DNA of 64,000 nucleotides from Pseudomonas sp. 14P_8.1_Bac3 (GCF_025466085.1 NZ_JANLOD010000041.1:1-64000); one strand, 5' to 3'; positions 39,883 through 50,543 are shown, counted from the stretch's first letter. Program-made: numbers and translations. Notes: generated by a model not told the origin, from the letters alone.

Positions 39883-40070
39883 GGAAGGCTCCGGTGGAAT
39901 GGGGGGCTGAAAACCCGCGCAGTTTAACGCGAGTCGGGGCGCATTTCCTCCTATCAGACGTGATACGCCCAATAGAGTTCATGTGCCGGGTTTAGCGTAG
40001 TTCGAAACGGACCGGATGTGGACCTGATGAAAGGGCATGGTTTCGAATTTTCGTTGGCTGACAGTCCGTC

Positions 40071-40159
40071 TTCGCGGGCAAGCCACGCTCCCACAGGTTT
40101 CGTGTCGCACTCGCAATTGCGAACGGCGCGAAACCTGTGGGAGCGAGCCTGCTCGCGAA
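40071..40159. repeat. REPIN-like pair 13
   Basis: Inverted pair with a one-base insertion in the left arm (GGCAAGCCACGCTCCCACA) and GGGAGCGAGCCTGCTCGCGA at the right. It lies between fbp and the DUF3999 gene; the rest of that 299-base gap shows nothing else recognisable. Confidence 0.85.
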
Positions 40160-40181
40160 TGGCGCGCAGCGCCAGCCATTC

Positions 40182-41555
40182 TCAGGTTTTGGCCGGCGGT
40201 TTACGCAATAGACTGAACGCCATCGCCGCCAAAAACAAAACGCTCAGTAACAACACCGCCCACAAGCCGAACTTCTTCCAGTCGGTGTCCGTCGTCGCCG
40301 CGCCAACCGCCGTTGAAACTGGCGTCTCTACCACCCCGCCATCCACCTTCGCCTTACCCAAAGTCGACCACTTCGCGGCGCTGTAATCCGGGATGAGCGT
40401 CGACAACGGCAGGTTCGCCGCCTTCACCGTCGCGCTGCCCAATGCCAGGGTGTAGGGCCCGGCGCCACGGGCGAGGAACACCAATTGCGTGGATCGTACG
40501 GCAAACTTCACGGTCGGCGCCTGCGCACCCAAACCGCCGCCACGCTCATCCACCGTCAACTTCAATTGCTGCACGGTTTGCCCAGGCAGTTGCAGTTCAT
40601 TCTGTACCACGTCCTGGCCATTCTGGGTCAGGCGATACAGCAAACCGCTGCTCAGCGGCTGCCACGGCAAACTGCTGTCACGCCGACCGGACAACGTCAC
40701 CGGGGCCAGGCTGTTCGGCTGCGCCAGTTCGACCTGCAAGCGCTCGACATTCAGCCCCATCGGCAACTGCCAGGTGTATTCCCCGGCCTTCGCGCTTATA
40801 CCGGCCAACGGCTGCGACCAGACCAAGGGCAGCGGCAGGCTGCGGGTGCTGGCGCTTTGCAGTTGCGCCGACGTCAGGATCGGTGCCGAATGCGGCGTGG
40901 TCCACAGCAAGCGCAGATAGCGCGCCGATTGGCCCGGCAAGCCCACTTCATGCTGCTCGACCCGCTCGTCAGCGAACGTCAGCCGCGCCACCTGTCCGTC
41001 ACCCCACGCCTGCCAGTTCTGCAAATCGTCACTGGCTTCAATGCTGAAACGCTGGAAGCCGTCGCGCTCGCTGGTCCAGTCGAGGACCAACTGCTGCAAC
41101 GGCGCCTTGATGGCGCTGGCGTCGAGCAGCCAGCCACGCAGCACTTCTTCGCCCGCCTCCAGTTGGCTTGATGGCTGCACTTCGACCAGCGTGCCGTTGG
41201 CGCTCGATTGCACCCGCACGCTCGGCGCGCGTTCGGTGGCGTCAGCGGAGGTGTACAGCGGAAACCACTTCACGTCGGTCAGGGTGCGGTTTTCGCTGGT
41301 CTGCGCGACTTCCCGCGCCAGGGCATAGGCCTGAGCCTCGCCCGCCGCGCTGAACACCCGCACGTCGCTCAGGTCGGTCTGCCGCGCATTCAACTGCACC
41401 GCCAAAGGCAATACGAGGCGATACCACGGCCCCTCGCCGCTCACGCTCAGCGGCACTTGCGTGGCGAAATCCGTCGGTTTCTCTTGCGCGTGGGCCGACA
41501 ACGCCAAGCCCATGGCAATAGCGCCCAACCAGACCCGATTCAGCTTCTGACTCAA
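40182..41555 (-). CDS. DUF3999 family membrane-anchored protein
   Basis: A 457-residue exported protein with a signal peptide (IAMGLALSAHAQ), a long beta-rich periplasmic region and one C-terminal membrane helix (about 428-448) followed by LLRKPPAKT. The start is TTG at 41555, overlapping the stop of the DUF2339 gene, with AAGGAG eight bases upstream. The pairing with DUF2339 is conserved and suggests a shared envelope task, but neither protein has a known function. Confidence 0.85.
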   Translation of the reverse strand: MSQKLNRVWLGAIAMGLALSAHAQEKPTDFATQVPLSVSGEGPWYRLVLPLAVQLNARQTDLSDVRVFSAAGEAQAYALAREVAQTSENRTLTDVKWFPLYTSADATERAPSVRVQSSANGTLVEVQPSSQLEAGEEVLRGWLLDASAIKAPLQQLVLDWTSERDGFQRFSIEASDDLQNWQAWGDGQVARLTFADERVEQHEVGLPGQSARYLRLLWTTPHSAPILTSAQLQSASTRSLPLPLVWSQPLAGISAKAGEYTWQLPMGLNVERLQVELAQPNSLAPVTLSGRRDSSLPWQPLSSGLLYRLTQNGQDVVQNELQLPGQTVQQLKLTVDERGGGLGAQAPTVKFAVRSTQLVFLARGAGPYTLALGSATVKAANLPLSTLIPDYSAAKWSTLGKAKVDGGVVETPVSTAVGAATTDTDWKKFGLWAVLLLSVLFLAAMAFSLLRKPPAKT

Positions 41556-44500
41556 GACGACACTCCTTCGGTTTGCGGGGCCGGTTTCGGCGCATCCGGC
41601 GCGGCGTCGGCGCGCTTGGGCGGCAGTGGAGCGAAATAGCCCACCACCAGCAGCAACACACCCACGCCGATAAACGAGACGATCCGCGCCAGCCCGCCGC
41701 GGTTACTCAATTCGACAAAGAACAGTTTCGCGACCACCACGCCGATCAACGCCGCGCCGATCAGCCAGACTTCGCGACGATGCCGCAGGTGCCCGCCGAT
41801 CATCAGACCCAGGGCCATCAAGGTCCAGACGATCGACAGACCGGCCTGTACCTGCATCGACGCGAGCAGCAGATCCAGCTCGAACGGTACACCGCCCCAA
41901 TGGTGCGCCGTGCGGTTCACCAGCGCGGTGAAGAACGCGAACAACGAGACACCGGCGATCAGTTGTGTGGCGTGATCAAAATAATCCTGGCGCAGCGCCA
42001 GTTGCGTCACCGCACTGCGCGCCCAGACGTAAACGCCGAACAGCGCAAACAGCAGGCCCAATTCCAGCGGATTGATCAGCGGCACATAAGGCAACGGTTC
42101 GGCAGTGCCGTCGCTGACCATGTTCGCCAGCCAGAACCAGCCGAGCATCAGCAACGCCAGCGGCGCCGCCGCGTACAACCGGTACTCGCGCGCGTAGGCC
42201 GACACCGGCCAAGGCCACTTGCGCGGCGCCGCCATCAGCACCAGGTACAGACTTGGCAGGATGGCCCAGCCCAACCAGCGCCAGGCGTTGTATTGCTCGG
42301 AAAGCAGCAACAAGCCGTAGCGCAACTCGAGCGCCAACACCCCGATCAACAGCCAGCAGCCGAGCACATGCGCGCCGCTCAAGGCCCGCGCCGGCAGCAC
42401 CGGAGCCAGACGTCGCAGCGAGATGAAATGCACGACGAACACCGCTGCCCAGGCCAGCCATCCGAGACCGGCCGCCGGGTGATAACGCGAGTGCCACGCG
42501 GCGAACAACACCGCGCCGGCCGCCGGCATCAGCAAGGTGCAGAGCAGGCCCAGCGAAGCCCATCTCAGGCGCAACGCCAACCACGCCCACAACGCGACAC
42601 TGACTGCCGCGACCGCCAGCAGCAAGGTGGCCTGAACGTTCACCGGCGCAAAGCGCAGCACCTCACTGATCCACGCCAGCGCCCACCAGCCCGCACCCCA
42701 TACCAGCAGCGCCTCGGATAAGCGCCGCAAGCTCAACGCATCGAATGCCGATCCATGATTGCCGAGTTGCAAGCGCCACGCGCCGAGCAACGCGGCCAGG
42801 CCCAGCACCCACGGCGTCCAGAAGCCACTGTGCGCCAGCGGCTTCAGGCCTTCGCTGGCCAGCGGCCCCAACAAGTCCGGCCCGGCGAACAGGAACGCCG
42901 CACCGCCAATCACCTGCAGCAGCAGGCCGAAGACGAAACTCACCCGCTGCTTTAGGTACAGGCTCAGCCAGATGATGAACAAACCGCTGGCGGCCCACAC
43001 CGCACTCGCGGTTTGCCACGGCAGCACGAACAGCACCGCCAGGTTGATCAGCACCAGGCCCGCCAGCAACACCACCGACAAACCGCGCAACAGCCGAACG
43101 TCGTTGCGCACCATGTCATCGCGCGCGGCCAGGAGCATGCCGGCGATCAAGGTCAGGCCGATCAGGGATGCGCTGAGCAAGCCGTTCCAGCCCGCGCTGA
43201 ACACCGCGCCGGATTCGCCGCCCGCGCCTTGCAGGCGCAGCAGGAACAACGCACCGCCGAGCAACTGCACGGCAAACGCGGCGAACAGGAAGGTCCGCGA
43301 TTGCAGGCGCAAGCCAACAAACAGCGTCACCAAACCGGCCAATGCCCACGCGATGGCAGTGCCGTGGGTGAAGAGGAACAGCGGCGCCAGCAGATAGAGG
43401 AAAGTCAGGCCGAGGCACGCCAGCACCGGCAAACCTTTGCGCTCCCACTCAGCGGCGTGTTCGGGCAAGGCATTGCGCAATTGGTAGAAGCTGAACAGCA
43501 ACGCCACGCCGAGCATCAACGCCCCCAGCGGCGTGCCGTCGAGCAGGCTGCTTTCGCCAATCCGCAGCGTGCCGAGGAACGCCAGCGCCGAACCCAGTTG
43601 CAGCAGCAAGGCGAACGCACGGGCCAGCGGTCGTTGCTGACGCAGGCCCAGCCAGAAAATCCCTGCGCCTTCCACGGCCCAGGCGGCGCCAGTCCAACGC
43701 GCATCCAGCCCCAGCGGAATCGCCAGGCTGGCGAAGATCACGCCCAGTGCCAGGCAGGTTTCCGCCAGCAACAACGCGCGACCGCCCATCAACAGCCGCG
43801 CCAGCCCCATGTAGATCATGCCCAGCGCGAGGGCGCTGAACGCCGCGGCGAATTCCAGGTGCTGGACCAGCGCGAACTGCAAACCAAAGCCCACCAGCGG
43901 CGGACCGAACAGCATCGTGCCATCGACGTAATCACCCTTGCGCGCCGACCAGCGCAGCAACGCCTCGCGGCTGTCGTCCTCGGGCGCATCGCTCATTTCC
44001 AGCAATTTGCGCCGGGCGAACAGCAGCCCGATGGCCAGGTACATCAGGAAAAACAGGATCAGGAAGGGCTCGGTGCTCCACAACAGCTCCGGTGTGTAAG
44101 AACGCAGGCCCCAGGCGAAACCGATGCCAAAGGTGCCGACGAAGCCAATCAGGTTGAGCAGGCGCCAGGCCTTGAACCAGGCAATGGCGAGGATGCCGGC
44201 GTTGAGCAGGGCGAAGTAGCTGAACAGCGCGACGTGGTTGCCGGCGCCGGTGGACGTGAGAATCGGTGCCGCGAAACCGCCCAGCGCCGCGGCGCAGGCC
44301 AACGCCAGGGAGTCCTGGGTGATCGCCAGAATCGCCGAAAACACCGTCACCGCCACCAACAGGCCGAGCGCTGCAGTGGGGTCGAGCAGCGGATGCAAAC
44401 GCATTGCCGCAAACACCGTCAGGTACAACACGGCAATCCCGGTGCCTTGCAGCATCAACGCATAGCTGTTGTTGCGGTGACGCAGCCACCAACCCAGGCC

Positions 44501-45160
44501 AAGCAAACCCAAGGCCGCCGCGGCGACGCCGGCATAACGCAGTTCGATCGGCACCACCACGCCTTCGGTGGCATAGCGCAGCAAAAAAGCCAGACCGAGG
44601 AACAACAGCACCACGCCGACCCGCAGCACGGTGTTGCCGCCGAACAGCCAGTTGCGTACACCGCCGATGGCGCGCTCGATGACATTCGGACCACGGGGGA
44701 CGGCGGGCTCGCGGGTGACAGGCTCGGATCTCCAGACATCGTCGGGCAGTGGCCGGCTGGTTTGCGTCGCCGTCGAGGGAAGAGGTTCGAGTTCGGGTGG
44801 CAGGTCCCAGACCATCTCGGGGGTCGAGACGGGGATTTCTTCGAGAGTGAATACGGGAGGGGGCACCGGTTCGCTGGCGAGCGGTGCCTCGGCAAGCGGT
44901 TGATCGGGAGCCGACTCGCTGCTTTCAGCCGTCTTGATGCCGGACACCTCCAGCAAGGCCAGGCGTTGCTGGAGCGCATTTAGCGCCACTTGCGCCTGTT
45001 CCAGCAGCAACCGCTGCTCGGTGGCCTGCGAACCCAAACGGCCGAGGCGAATGGCCTGGCCGATACCCAACCCGAGCAGCGCGCCCAACAGCGCGTCGCT
45101 GAACGACTCGTCGAGCACCCAGCCGAGCACCAGCCCAATCAGCATGAAAATCCATTGCAT
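41552..45160 (-). CDS. giant polytopic DUF2339 membrane protein
   Basis: A 1202-residue inner-membrane protein. An N-terminal helix (MLIGLVLGWVL) is followed by a cytoplasmic-looking coiled and Pro/Glu-rich linker (about 40-150), then from about residue 165 well over twenty hydrophobic segments to the C-terminus (AKLFFVELSNRGGLARIVSF near the end is a family hallmark). The ATG at 45160 is chosen because it starts the first helix. Translationally coupled to a DUF3999 protein. No transport or enzyme motif is recognisable. Confidence 0.88.
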   Translation of the reverse strand: MQWIFMLIGLVLGWVLDESFSDALLGALLGLGIGQAIRLGRLGSQATEQRLLLEQAQVALNALQQRLALLEVSGIKTAESSESAPDQPLAEAPLASEPVPPPVFTLEEIPVSTPEMVWDLPPELEPLPSTATQTSRPLPDDVWRSEPVTREPAVPRGPNVIERAIGGVRNWLFGGNTVLRVGVVLLFLGLAFLLRYATEGVVVPIELRYAGVAAAALGLLGLGWWLRHRNNSYALMLQGTGIAVLYLTVFAAMRLHPLLDPTAALGLLVAVTVFSAILAITQDSLALACAAALGGFAAPILTSTGAGNHVALFSYFALLNAGILAIAWFKAWRLLNLIGFVGTFGIGFAWGLRSYTPELLWSTEPFLILFFLMYLAIGLLFARRKLLEMSDAPEDDSREALLRWSARKGDYVDGTMLFGPPLVGFGLQFALVQHLEFAAAFSALALGMIYMGLARLLMGGRALLLAETCLALGVIFASLAIPLGLDARWTGAAWAVEGAGIFWLGLRQQRPLARAFALLLQLGSALAFLGTLRIGESSLLDGTPLGALMLGVALLFSFYQLRNALPEHAAEWERKGLPVLACLGLTFLYLLAPLFLFTHGTAIAWALAGLVTLFVGLRLQSRTFLFAAFAVQLLGGALFLLRLQGAGGESGAVFSAGWNGLLSASLIGLTLIAGMLLAARDDMVRNDVRLLRGLSVVLLAGLVLINLAVLFVLPWQTASAVWAASGLFIIWLSLYLKQRVSFVFGLLLQVIGGAAFLFAGPDLLGPLASEGLKPLAHSGFWTPWVLGLAALLGAWRLQLGNHGSAFDALSLRRLSEALLVWGAGWWALAWISEVLRFAPVNVQATLLLAVAAVSVALWAWLALRLRWASLGLLCTLLMPAAGAVLFAAWHSRYHPAAGLGWLAWAAVFVVHFISLRRLAPVLPARALSGAHVLGCWLLIGVLALELRYGLLLLSEQYNAWRWLGWAILPSLYLVLMAAPRKWPWPVSAYAREYRLYAAAPLALLMLGWFWLANMVSDGTAEPLPYVPLINPLELGLLFALFGVYVWARSAVTQLALRQDYFDHATQLIAGVSLFAFFTALVNRTAHHWGGVPFELDLLLASMQVQAGLSIVWTLMALGLMIGGHLRHRREVWLIGAALIGVVVAKLFFVELSNRGGLARIVSFIGVGVLLLVVGYFAPLPPKRADAAPDAPKPAPQTEGVSS

Positions 45161-45207
45161 GTCGATATCCCTAAGCGGCCCAATAACGAGCGAGTTCACA
45201 AACCCCC

Positions 45208-45297
45208 TGTGGGAGCGGGCTTGCTCGCGAATGCGGTAGGTCAGTCCAAATCAAGGTCATCTGACACACCGCATTCGCGAGCAAGCCCGCTCCCACA
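45208..45297. repeat. REPIN-like pair 14
   Basis: Inverted pair (GGGAGCGGGCTTGCTCGCGA and TCGCGAGCAAGCCCGCTCCC) about 42 bases apart, between glgP and the DUF2339 gene. Confidence 0.9.
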
Positions 45298-45326
45298 GGG
45301 GATAAGTGGCGCTTAGTATATCGATC

Positions 45327-45348
45327 AGGCCCAACCATCGTTGGGCCT
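45327..45348 (-). terminator. hairpin after glgP, possible terminator
   Basis: Perfect nine-base stem AGGCCCAAC / GTTGGGCCT with a CATC loop, 23 bases past the glgP stop. No run of T follows on the minus strand, so termination strength is uncertain. Confidence 0.5.
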
Positions 45349-45370
45349 TGCTCGCAATTATTGCTAAAAG

Positions 45371-47821
45371 TTACTCCAGCGCTTTCCAGATATCCGTGGC
45401 GTACTCCCGGATCGTTCGGTCCGAGGAGAACCAGCCCATGCGCGACGTGTTCAACACCGCCGAGCGCCACCACTGGTTCGCATCGTGCCAATGGGCTTCA
45501 ACGCGCATCTGCGCATCCCAATAGGAATCGAAATCGGCGCAGACCAGGAAGCGGTCGTAGTCGATCAGCGAATCGATCAAACCGGTGTAACGGGATGGAT
45601 CATCCGGAGAGAACACCCCGCCACGAATCGCTTGCAGCACGTCGTTGAGCCGATGGGACGCAGCGATGTCCGGCGTCGCATTGAACTCGTGGTTCTGTTT
45701 ACGAGCCTCGACCTGCTGCGCGCTGAGGCCGAAGATGAACATGTGCTCGGCACCGATGCGTTCGCACATTTCGACGTTGGCGCCGTCCAGAGTGCCAATG
45801 GTGAGCGCGCCGTTGAGGCCGAACTTCATGTTGCTGGTGCCCGACGCTTCGAAGCCCGCGGTGGAAATCTGCTCCGACAAATCCGCCGCCGGAATGATGC
45901 TTTCCGCCAGGCTGACGTTGTAGTTGGGCAGGAACACGACTTTTAGCAAACCGCGCACGGTCGGGTCGTTGTTCACCACCCGGGCGATGTCGTTGGTCAG
46001 TTTGATGATCAGCTTGGCCTGGTGATAACTGGCCGCTGCCTTGCCGGCGAAGATCTTCACCCGCGGCACCCAGTCGATTTCCGGCTCGGCACGAATCGCC
46101 TGATAAAGCGCAACGGTGTGCAGCAGGTTGAGCAGTTGCCGCTTGTATTCGTGGATCCGCTTGACCTGCACGTCGAACATCGCCGCCGGGTTGACCGCAA
46201 CCCCGAGCCGCTCGTGAATGATGTAGGCGAGGGCTTTTTTACTGTGCAGGCGCTGCTCGGCGAAAGCCTTGCGGAACGCGGCTTTTTCGGCGAACGGTTC
46301 CAGCTCCAGCAATTTCTCTTCGGGGTTGTCCAGCAGGTCCGGGCCGAGGGCGTCGACCAGCATCGAGGTCAATTCCGAGTTGGCCTGATACAACCAGCGG
46401 CGAAAGGTGATGCCGTTGGTCTTGTTGTTGATCCGCTCCGGGTAGAGCTTGTGCAATTCGGAGAACACGGTCTTGCGCATCAACTGCGTGTGCAGCCCCG
46501 ACACGCCGTTGACGCTGTGGGAACCGAGGAACGCCAGGTTGCCCATGCGCACGCGGCGGCCGTTGTCTTCCTCGATCAGCGACACCGCGCGCAACACGTC
46601 GAAGTCGTGAATGCCTTTGGCGCGCAGCGAGTCGATGTGCTGGGCGTTGATCAAGTAGATGATCTGCATGTGCCGCGGCAGCATGCGCTCCATCAAACCG
46701 ACCGGCCAGGTTTCCAGCGCTTCGGGCAACAGCGTGTGGTTGGTGTACGAGAGTGTGTCGACCGTGACCTGCCACGCGGCATCCCACGCCACGTCGTAGA
46801 CGTCGACCAGCTGACGCATCAACTCGGCCACGGCAATCGACGGGTGCGTGTCATTGAGCTGGATCGCCGCGTGATCGCCCAGGGTCAGCACCGAGGTGTG
46901 CATGTTGCGATGGCGCCGCAGCAAATCCTGCAGGGACGCCGCGACGAAGAAATATTCCTGGCGCAGGCGCAGTTCCTGGCCGGCTTCGGTGCTGTCCGCG
47001 GGGTAGAGCACGCGGGAGATACTTTCCGCCCGGGCCACTTCGGCGACAGCGCCCAGGTGGTCGCCGGCGTTGAAGCGCTCCAGGTGCAAATCTTCCATGG
47101 CCCGGGCGCGCCACAGGCGCAGCGTGTTGACGCTCGCCCCGCGCCAGCCGACCACCGGCGTGTCATAGGCAATGGCCCGCACGGTTTCCGCGGGAGACCA
47201 GACTTGCTTGGACTTACCGTTTTCGTCGGTGACGGTTTCGACGCTGCCACCGAAGCCGATCGGGTAAACCACTTCCGGCCGCTCGAATTCCCAAGGGTTG
47301 CCGAAATCCAGCCAGTGTTCGGTCTGCTCCTGCTGCCAGCCATCGACAATGGCCTGGCGGAACAAGCCGTGCTCATAACGAATGCCGTAACCGTGGCCGG
47401 CGATGCCGAGGGTCGACATGCTTTCCATGAAGCACGCCGCCAGACGACCGAGGCCACCATTGCCGAGCGCCGCGTCGGGCTCCAGCAGGCGGATGCGTTC
47501 CAGGTCGACGCCAAGTTCGGTCAGGGCTTCACGGGCGACGTCCAGCAGGCCGAGGTTGCTCAGGCTGTCGTAGAGCAGCCGGCCGATGAGAAATTCCAGG
47601 GAGAGGTAGTAAACCCGCTTCTGACCTTTGCGGTAGATCTGCCGGGTGTGGTCCATCCAGTGCTCGACCATGTGATCGCGCGCTGCCAGCGCAATGGCTT
47701 CGAACCAGTCGTGGTCGAAGGCGTGATCCGGGTCTTTGCCCACCGCGTAGGTGAGTTTGGTCAAGACGGCGTCGCGAAATGCGGCCACCTCTGCTTCGCG
47801 AACAAGTGGTTCTTGAGTCAT
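45371..47821 (-). CDS. glgP: glycogen/maltodextrin phosphorylase
   Basis: Releases glucose 1-phosphate from alpha-1,4-glucans using pyridoxal phosphate; 816 residues, the normal length. The cofactor Lys is Lys666 in EASGTSNMKFGLNGALT. The glucan and catalytic segments LSLEFLIGRLLYD, GNGGLGRLAACFMES and QLNDTHPSIAVAELMR are intact. It appears monocistronic here, with its own hairpin downstream. Confidence 0.96.
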   Translation of the reverse strand: MTQEPLVREAEVAAFRDAVLTKLTYAVGKDPDHAFDHDWFEAIALAARDHMVEHWMDHTRQIYRKGQKRVYYLSLEFLIGRLLYDSLSNLGLLDVAREALTELGVDLERIRLLEPDAALGNGGLGRLAACFMESMSTLGIAGHGYGIRYEHGLFRQAIVDGWQQEQTEHWLDFGNPWEFERPEVVYPIGFGGSVETVTDENGKSKQVWSPAETVRAIAYDTPVVGWRGASVNTLRLWRARAMEDLHLERFNAGDHLGAVAEVARAESISRVLYPADSTEAGQELRLRQEYFFVAASLQDLLRRHRNMHTSVLTLGDHAAIQLNDTHPSIAVAELMRQLVDVYDVAWDAAWQVTVDTLSYTNHTLLPEALETWPVGLMERMLPRHMQIIYLINAQHIDSLRAKGIHDFDVLRAVSLIEEDNGRRVRMGNLAFLGSHSVNGVSGLHTQLMRKTVFSELHKLYPERINNKTNGITFRRWLYQANSELTSMLVDALGPDLLDNPEEKLLELEPFAEKAAFRKAFAEQRLHSKKALAYIIHERLGVAVNPAAMFDVQVKRIHEYKRQLLNLLHTVALYQAIRAEPEIDWVPRVKIFAGKAAASYHQAKLIIKLTNDIARVVNNDPTVRGLLKVVFLPNYNVSLAESIIPAADLSEQISTAGFEASGTSNMKFGLNGALTIGTLDGANVEMCERIGAEHMFIFGLSAQQVEARKQNHEFNATPDIAASHRLNDVLQAIRGGVFSPDDPSRYTGLIDSLIDYDRFLVCADFDSYWDAQMRVEAHWHDANQWWRSAVLNTSRMGWFSSDRTIREYATDIWKALE

Positions 47822-48013
47822 CGATAGGACCTCGAGCGAGCGTGGAGTTGTTGAGCCTAGACGGTCTGACAGACGCCGGGGGCTCTGGTTCGGCAGTTTT
47901 TCCTGATAGTGCGAGATAGTCCGGCATTACATTGTCACGTGCCTGAATGAATGCAGGGGCCGTGCCGGATTAACCGTGTTTATTCCGCGTCCAGGAAAAA
48001 ATCTGGCGAAAGG

Positions 48014-48044
48014 TTGTTCAAAAATCCACCAGTCCCGGTATGAT
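48014..48044 (+). promoter_or_regulatory. candidate sigma70 promoter of the cysteine-cluster gene
   Basis: TTGTTC (48014-48019) and TATGAT (48039-48044) with a 19-base spacer, about 35 bases before the ATG. The -10 is good; the spacing is longer than ideal. Confidence 0.3.
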
Positions 48045-48077
48045 CGCGCGCCCTGATGCACACGCTGGTAACAACCG

Positions 48078-48521
48078 ATGATGAAGTCCAACCTGATCGC
48101 CGCCGCGGAGATCGATCGCCTCGATACCTGGGCCAAATATTCTGCGCCGATGTGCGGCTCGTGCATATCCAGCTGCTGCACCTTGCCGGTCGAGGTCAAG
48201 ATCAAGGACCTGATCCGCATCGGCATCGTCGATGAATTCGAGCGCGGCGAACCGGCCAAGAACATCGCCAAGCGCTTGCAGAAGGAAGGGATCGTCGAAC
48301 GCTACAGCCAGAAGACCGAGATCTTCACCCTTCAGCGCATGAGCAACAACGATTGCCTGTACCTGGATCGTAAGAGCCGTCTGTGCACTATTTATGAAAA
48401 GCGCCCGGATACCTGCCGCAACCACCCGAAAATCGGACCGCGGCCGGGGTATTGCGCTTACAAGCCGAAGGAAGTGGAGCGCGAGACCAGCAGCAGCCGT
48501 CGTACGCTCGAGAAGTTTTAA
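48078..48521 (+). CDS. YkgJ-type cysteine cluster protein
   Basis: A 147-residue cytosolic protein with the cysteine pattern of the zinc/iron-chelating YkgJ family: MCGSCISSCC near the N-terminus, then CLYLDRKSRLCTIYEKRPDT and C in RNHP. The cluster probably binds a metal or an Fe-S centre. Two adjacent ATGs (48078 and 48081) could both serve. It is divergent from glgP, and its function is unknown. Confidence 0.85.
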   Translation: MMKSNLIAAAEIDRLDTWAKYSAPMCGSCISSCCTLPVEVKIKDLIRIGIVDEFERGEPAKNIAKRLQKEGIVERYSQKTEIFTLQRMSNNDCLYLDRKSRLCTIYEKRPDTCRNHPKIGPRPGYCAYKPKEVERETSSSRRTLEKF

Positions 48522-48556
48522 CAATCGCCAGGATAAACGGCGACTGACAGACCGCC

Positions 48557-48631
48557 ATCGCTAGCAGGCTAGCTCCCACAGGGGATTGATGTCGACCACA
48601 GCTCCAGTGTGGGAGCTAGCCTGCTAGCGAT
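48557..48631. repeat. REPIN-like pair 15 (GCTAGC-type)
   Basis: Perfect 24-base inverted repeat, here with a CTAG centre (CGCTAGCAGGCTAGCTCCCA and TGGGAGCTAGCCTGCTAGCG) instead of the common CGAG or CCAG centre. Spacer 27 bases. It lies between the convergent cysteine-cluster gene and typA. Confidence 0.9.
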
Positions 48632-48669
48632 TGGGCCGGCACAAACACCGCATAAACCGCAGACAAACA

Positions 48670-48703
48670 AAAACGCCCCCGGCCTTTCGACCGGGGGCGT
48701 TTT
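48670..48703 (-). terminator. rho-independent terminator of typA
   Basis: Thirteen-base perfect stem AAAACGCCCCCGG / CCGGGGGCGTTTT with an eight-base loop, followed on the minus strand by TTTGTTTG. It lies 19 bases after the typA stop. Confidence 0.9.
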
Positions 48704-48722
48704 CGTTAAGCCGGGCTAAATC

Positions 48723-50543
48723 TTATGCCTTGGCTTTCTTGGCAGCGCGGGTACGCTCGCTTTCGTCCAGGATCTTCTTGCGAAGACGGATGGACTTAGG
48801 CGTGACTTCACACAGCTCGTCGTCCTGGATGAATTCCAGGGCCTGTTCCAGGGTGAAGCGAACAGGTGGGACCAGAGCGATGGTTTCGTCTTTACCCGAA
48901 GCACGCATGTTGTCGAGCTTCTTGCCCTTGGTAGGGTTAACGCCCAGGTCGTTGTCACGGCTGTTCAGACCAACGATCTGACCGTTGTAGATTTCCTGAC
49001 CGTGTTCGACGAACAGCTTGCCACGTGCCTGGAGGGTTTCCAGGGAGTAGGTCAGTGCCTTGCCGGTTTCAACCGAAACCAGAACGCCGTTCTGACGACC
49101 GGACATGTCGCCCGACTTCATCACGTCGTAACGGTCGAAGATCGAGGTCAGAATGCCAGCGCCGTTGGTCAGGGTCAGGAACTGGTTACGGAAACCGATC
49201 AGACCGCGAGCAGGGATGTTGTATTCCAGGCGTACACGGCCCTTGCCATCCGGGACCATGTTGGTCAGGTCGCCCTTACGCAGGCCCATCTCTTCCATCA
49301 CCTTGCCCTGGGATTCTTCCGGCAGGTCGATGGTGACGTTTTCGAACGGTTCGTGCTTCACGCCGTCAACCAGACGGATGATCACTTCCGGACGGCCTAC
49401 AGCCATTTCGAAGCCTTCGCGACGCATGGTTTCGATCAGTACCGAGAGGTGCAGTTCGCCACGGCCGGAAACCTTGAACTTGTCAGCCGAGTCGCCTTCT
49501 TCAACGCGCAGTGCAACGTTGTACAGCAGCTCTTTGTCCAGACGTTCCTTGATGTTACGGGAAGTCACGAACTTGCCTTCTTTACCGCAGAATGGCGAGT
49601 CGTTCACCTGGAAGGTCATGGAAACGGTTGGCTCGTCGACGGTCAACGGCTTCATCGCTTCAACGGTGTCCGGGTGGCACAGCGTGTCAGAGATGAACAG
49701 CGAGTCCATACCGCTGATGCACACGATGTCGCCTGCTGCAGCTTCTTCAACGTCTACACGGTGCAGACCGTGGTGACCCATCAGCTTCAGGATACGACCG
49801 TTACGCTTCTTGCCGTCAGCGCCGATGGCGACAACCGGAGTGTTCGGCTTGACGCGACCACGAGCGATACGGCCAACACCGATAACACCCAGGAAGCTGT
49901 TGTAGTCCAGTGCGGAGATTTGCATCTGGAACGGACCGTCACGGTCAACTTTTGGAGCTGGAACGTGGTCAACAATCGCCTGGTACAGCGGTGTCATGTC
50001 TTCAGCCATCTCGTTGTGGTCCAGACCGGCAATACCGTTCAGGGCCGAGGCGTAGACGACTTGGAAGTCCAGCTGTTCTTCGGTGGCACCCAGGTTGTCG
50101 AACAGGTCGAAGATCTGGTCCAGAACCCAGTCCGGACGCGCGCCTGGACGGTCAACCTTGTTGATGCACACGATCGGACGCAGGCCGGCTTCGAACGCCT
50201 TCTTGGTCACGAAACGGGTTTGCGGCATAGGGCCGTCTTGAGCGTCAACCAGCAGCAGAACGGAGTCAACCATCGACATTACGCGTTCAACTTCACCGCC
50301 GAAGTCGGCGTGGCCCGGGGTGTCCACGATGTTGATGTGGAAGCCGTTCCAGTTGATGGCGGTGTTTTTCGCCAGAATGGTAATACCGCGCTCTTTCTCC
50401 TGGTCGTTGGAGTCCATCACGCGCTCGTCGTTGAGCTCGTTGCGCTCCAGGGTGCCGGATTGACGCAAGAGTTTGTCTACCAGGGTGGTTTTACCGTGGT
50501 CAACGTGAGCAATGATGGCGATGTTGCGTAGATTTTCGATCAC
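48723..50543 (-). CDS. typA: ribosome-associated translational GTPase TypA/BipA
   Basis: A 606-residue GTPase that binds ribosomes under stress or cold. G1 is [11 protein letters not shown]3 [10 protein letters not shown] and G4 [10 protein letters not shown]; the EF-G-like domains and the TypA-specific C-terminal domain ([21 protein letters not shown] in part) follow. The start is GTG, the only plausible one for the family N-terminus [16 protein letters not shown]. It is followed by a strong terminator. Confidence 0.97.
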   Translation of the reverse strand: MIENLRNIAIIAHVDHGKTTLVDKLLRQSGTLERNELNDERVMDSNDQEKERGITILAKNTAINWNGFHINIVDTPGHADFGGEVERVMSMVDSVLLLVDAQDGPMPQTRFVTKKAFEAGLRPIVCINKVDRPGARPDWVLDQIFDLFDNLGATEEQLDFQVVYASALNGIAGLDHNEMAEDMTPLYQAIVDHVPAPKVDRDGPFQMQISALDYNSFLGVIGVGRIARGRVKPNTPVVAIGADGKKRNGRILKLMGHHGLHRVDVEEAAAGDIVCISGMDSLFISDTLCHPDTVEAMKPLTVDEPTVSMTFQVNDSPFCGKEGKFVTSRNIKERLDKELLYNVALRVEEGDSADKFKVSGRGELHLSVLIETMRREGFEMAVGRPEVIIRLVDGVKHEPFENVTIDLPEESQGKVMEEMGLRKGDLTNMVPDGKGRVRLEYNIPARGLIGFRNQFLTLTNGAGILTSIFDRYDVMKSGDMSGRQNGVLVSVETGKALTYSLETLQARGKLFVEHGQEIYNGQIVGLNSRDNDLGVNPTKGKKLDNMRASGKDETIALVPPVRFTLEQALEFIQDDELCEVTPKSIRLRKKILDESERTRAAKKAKA

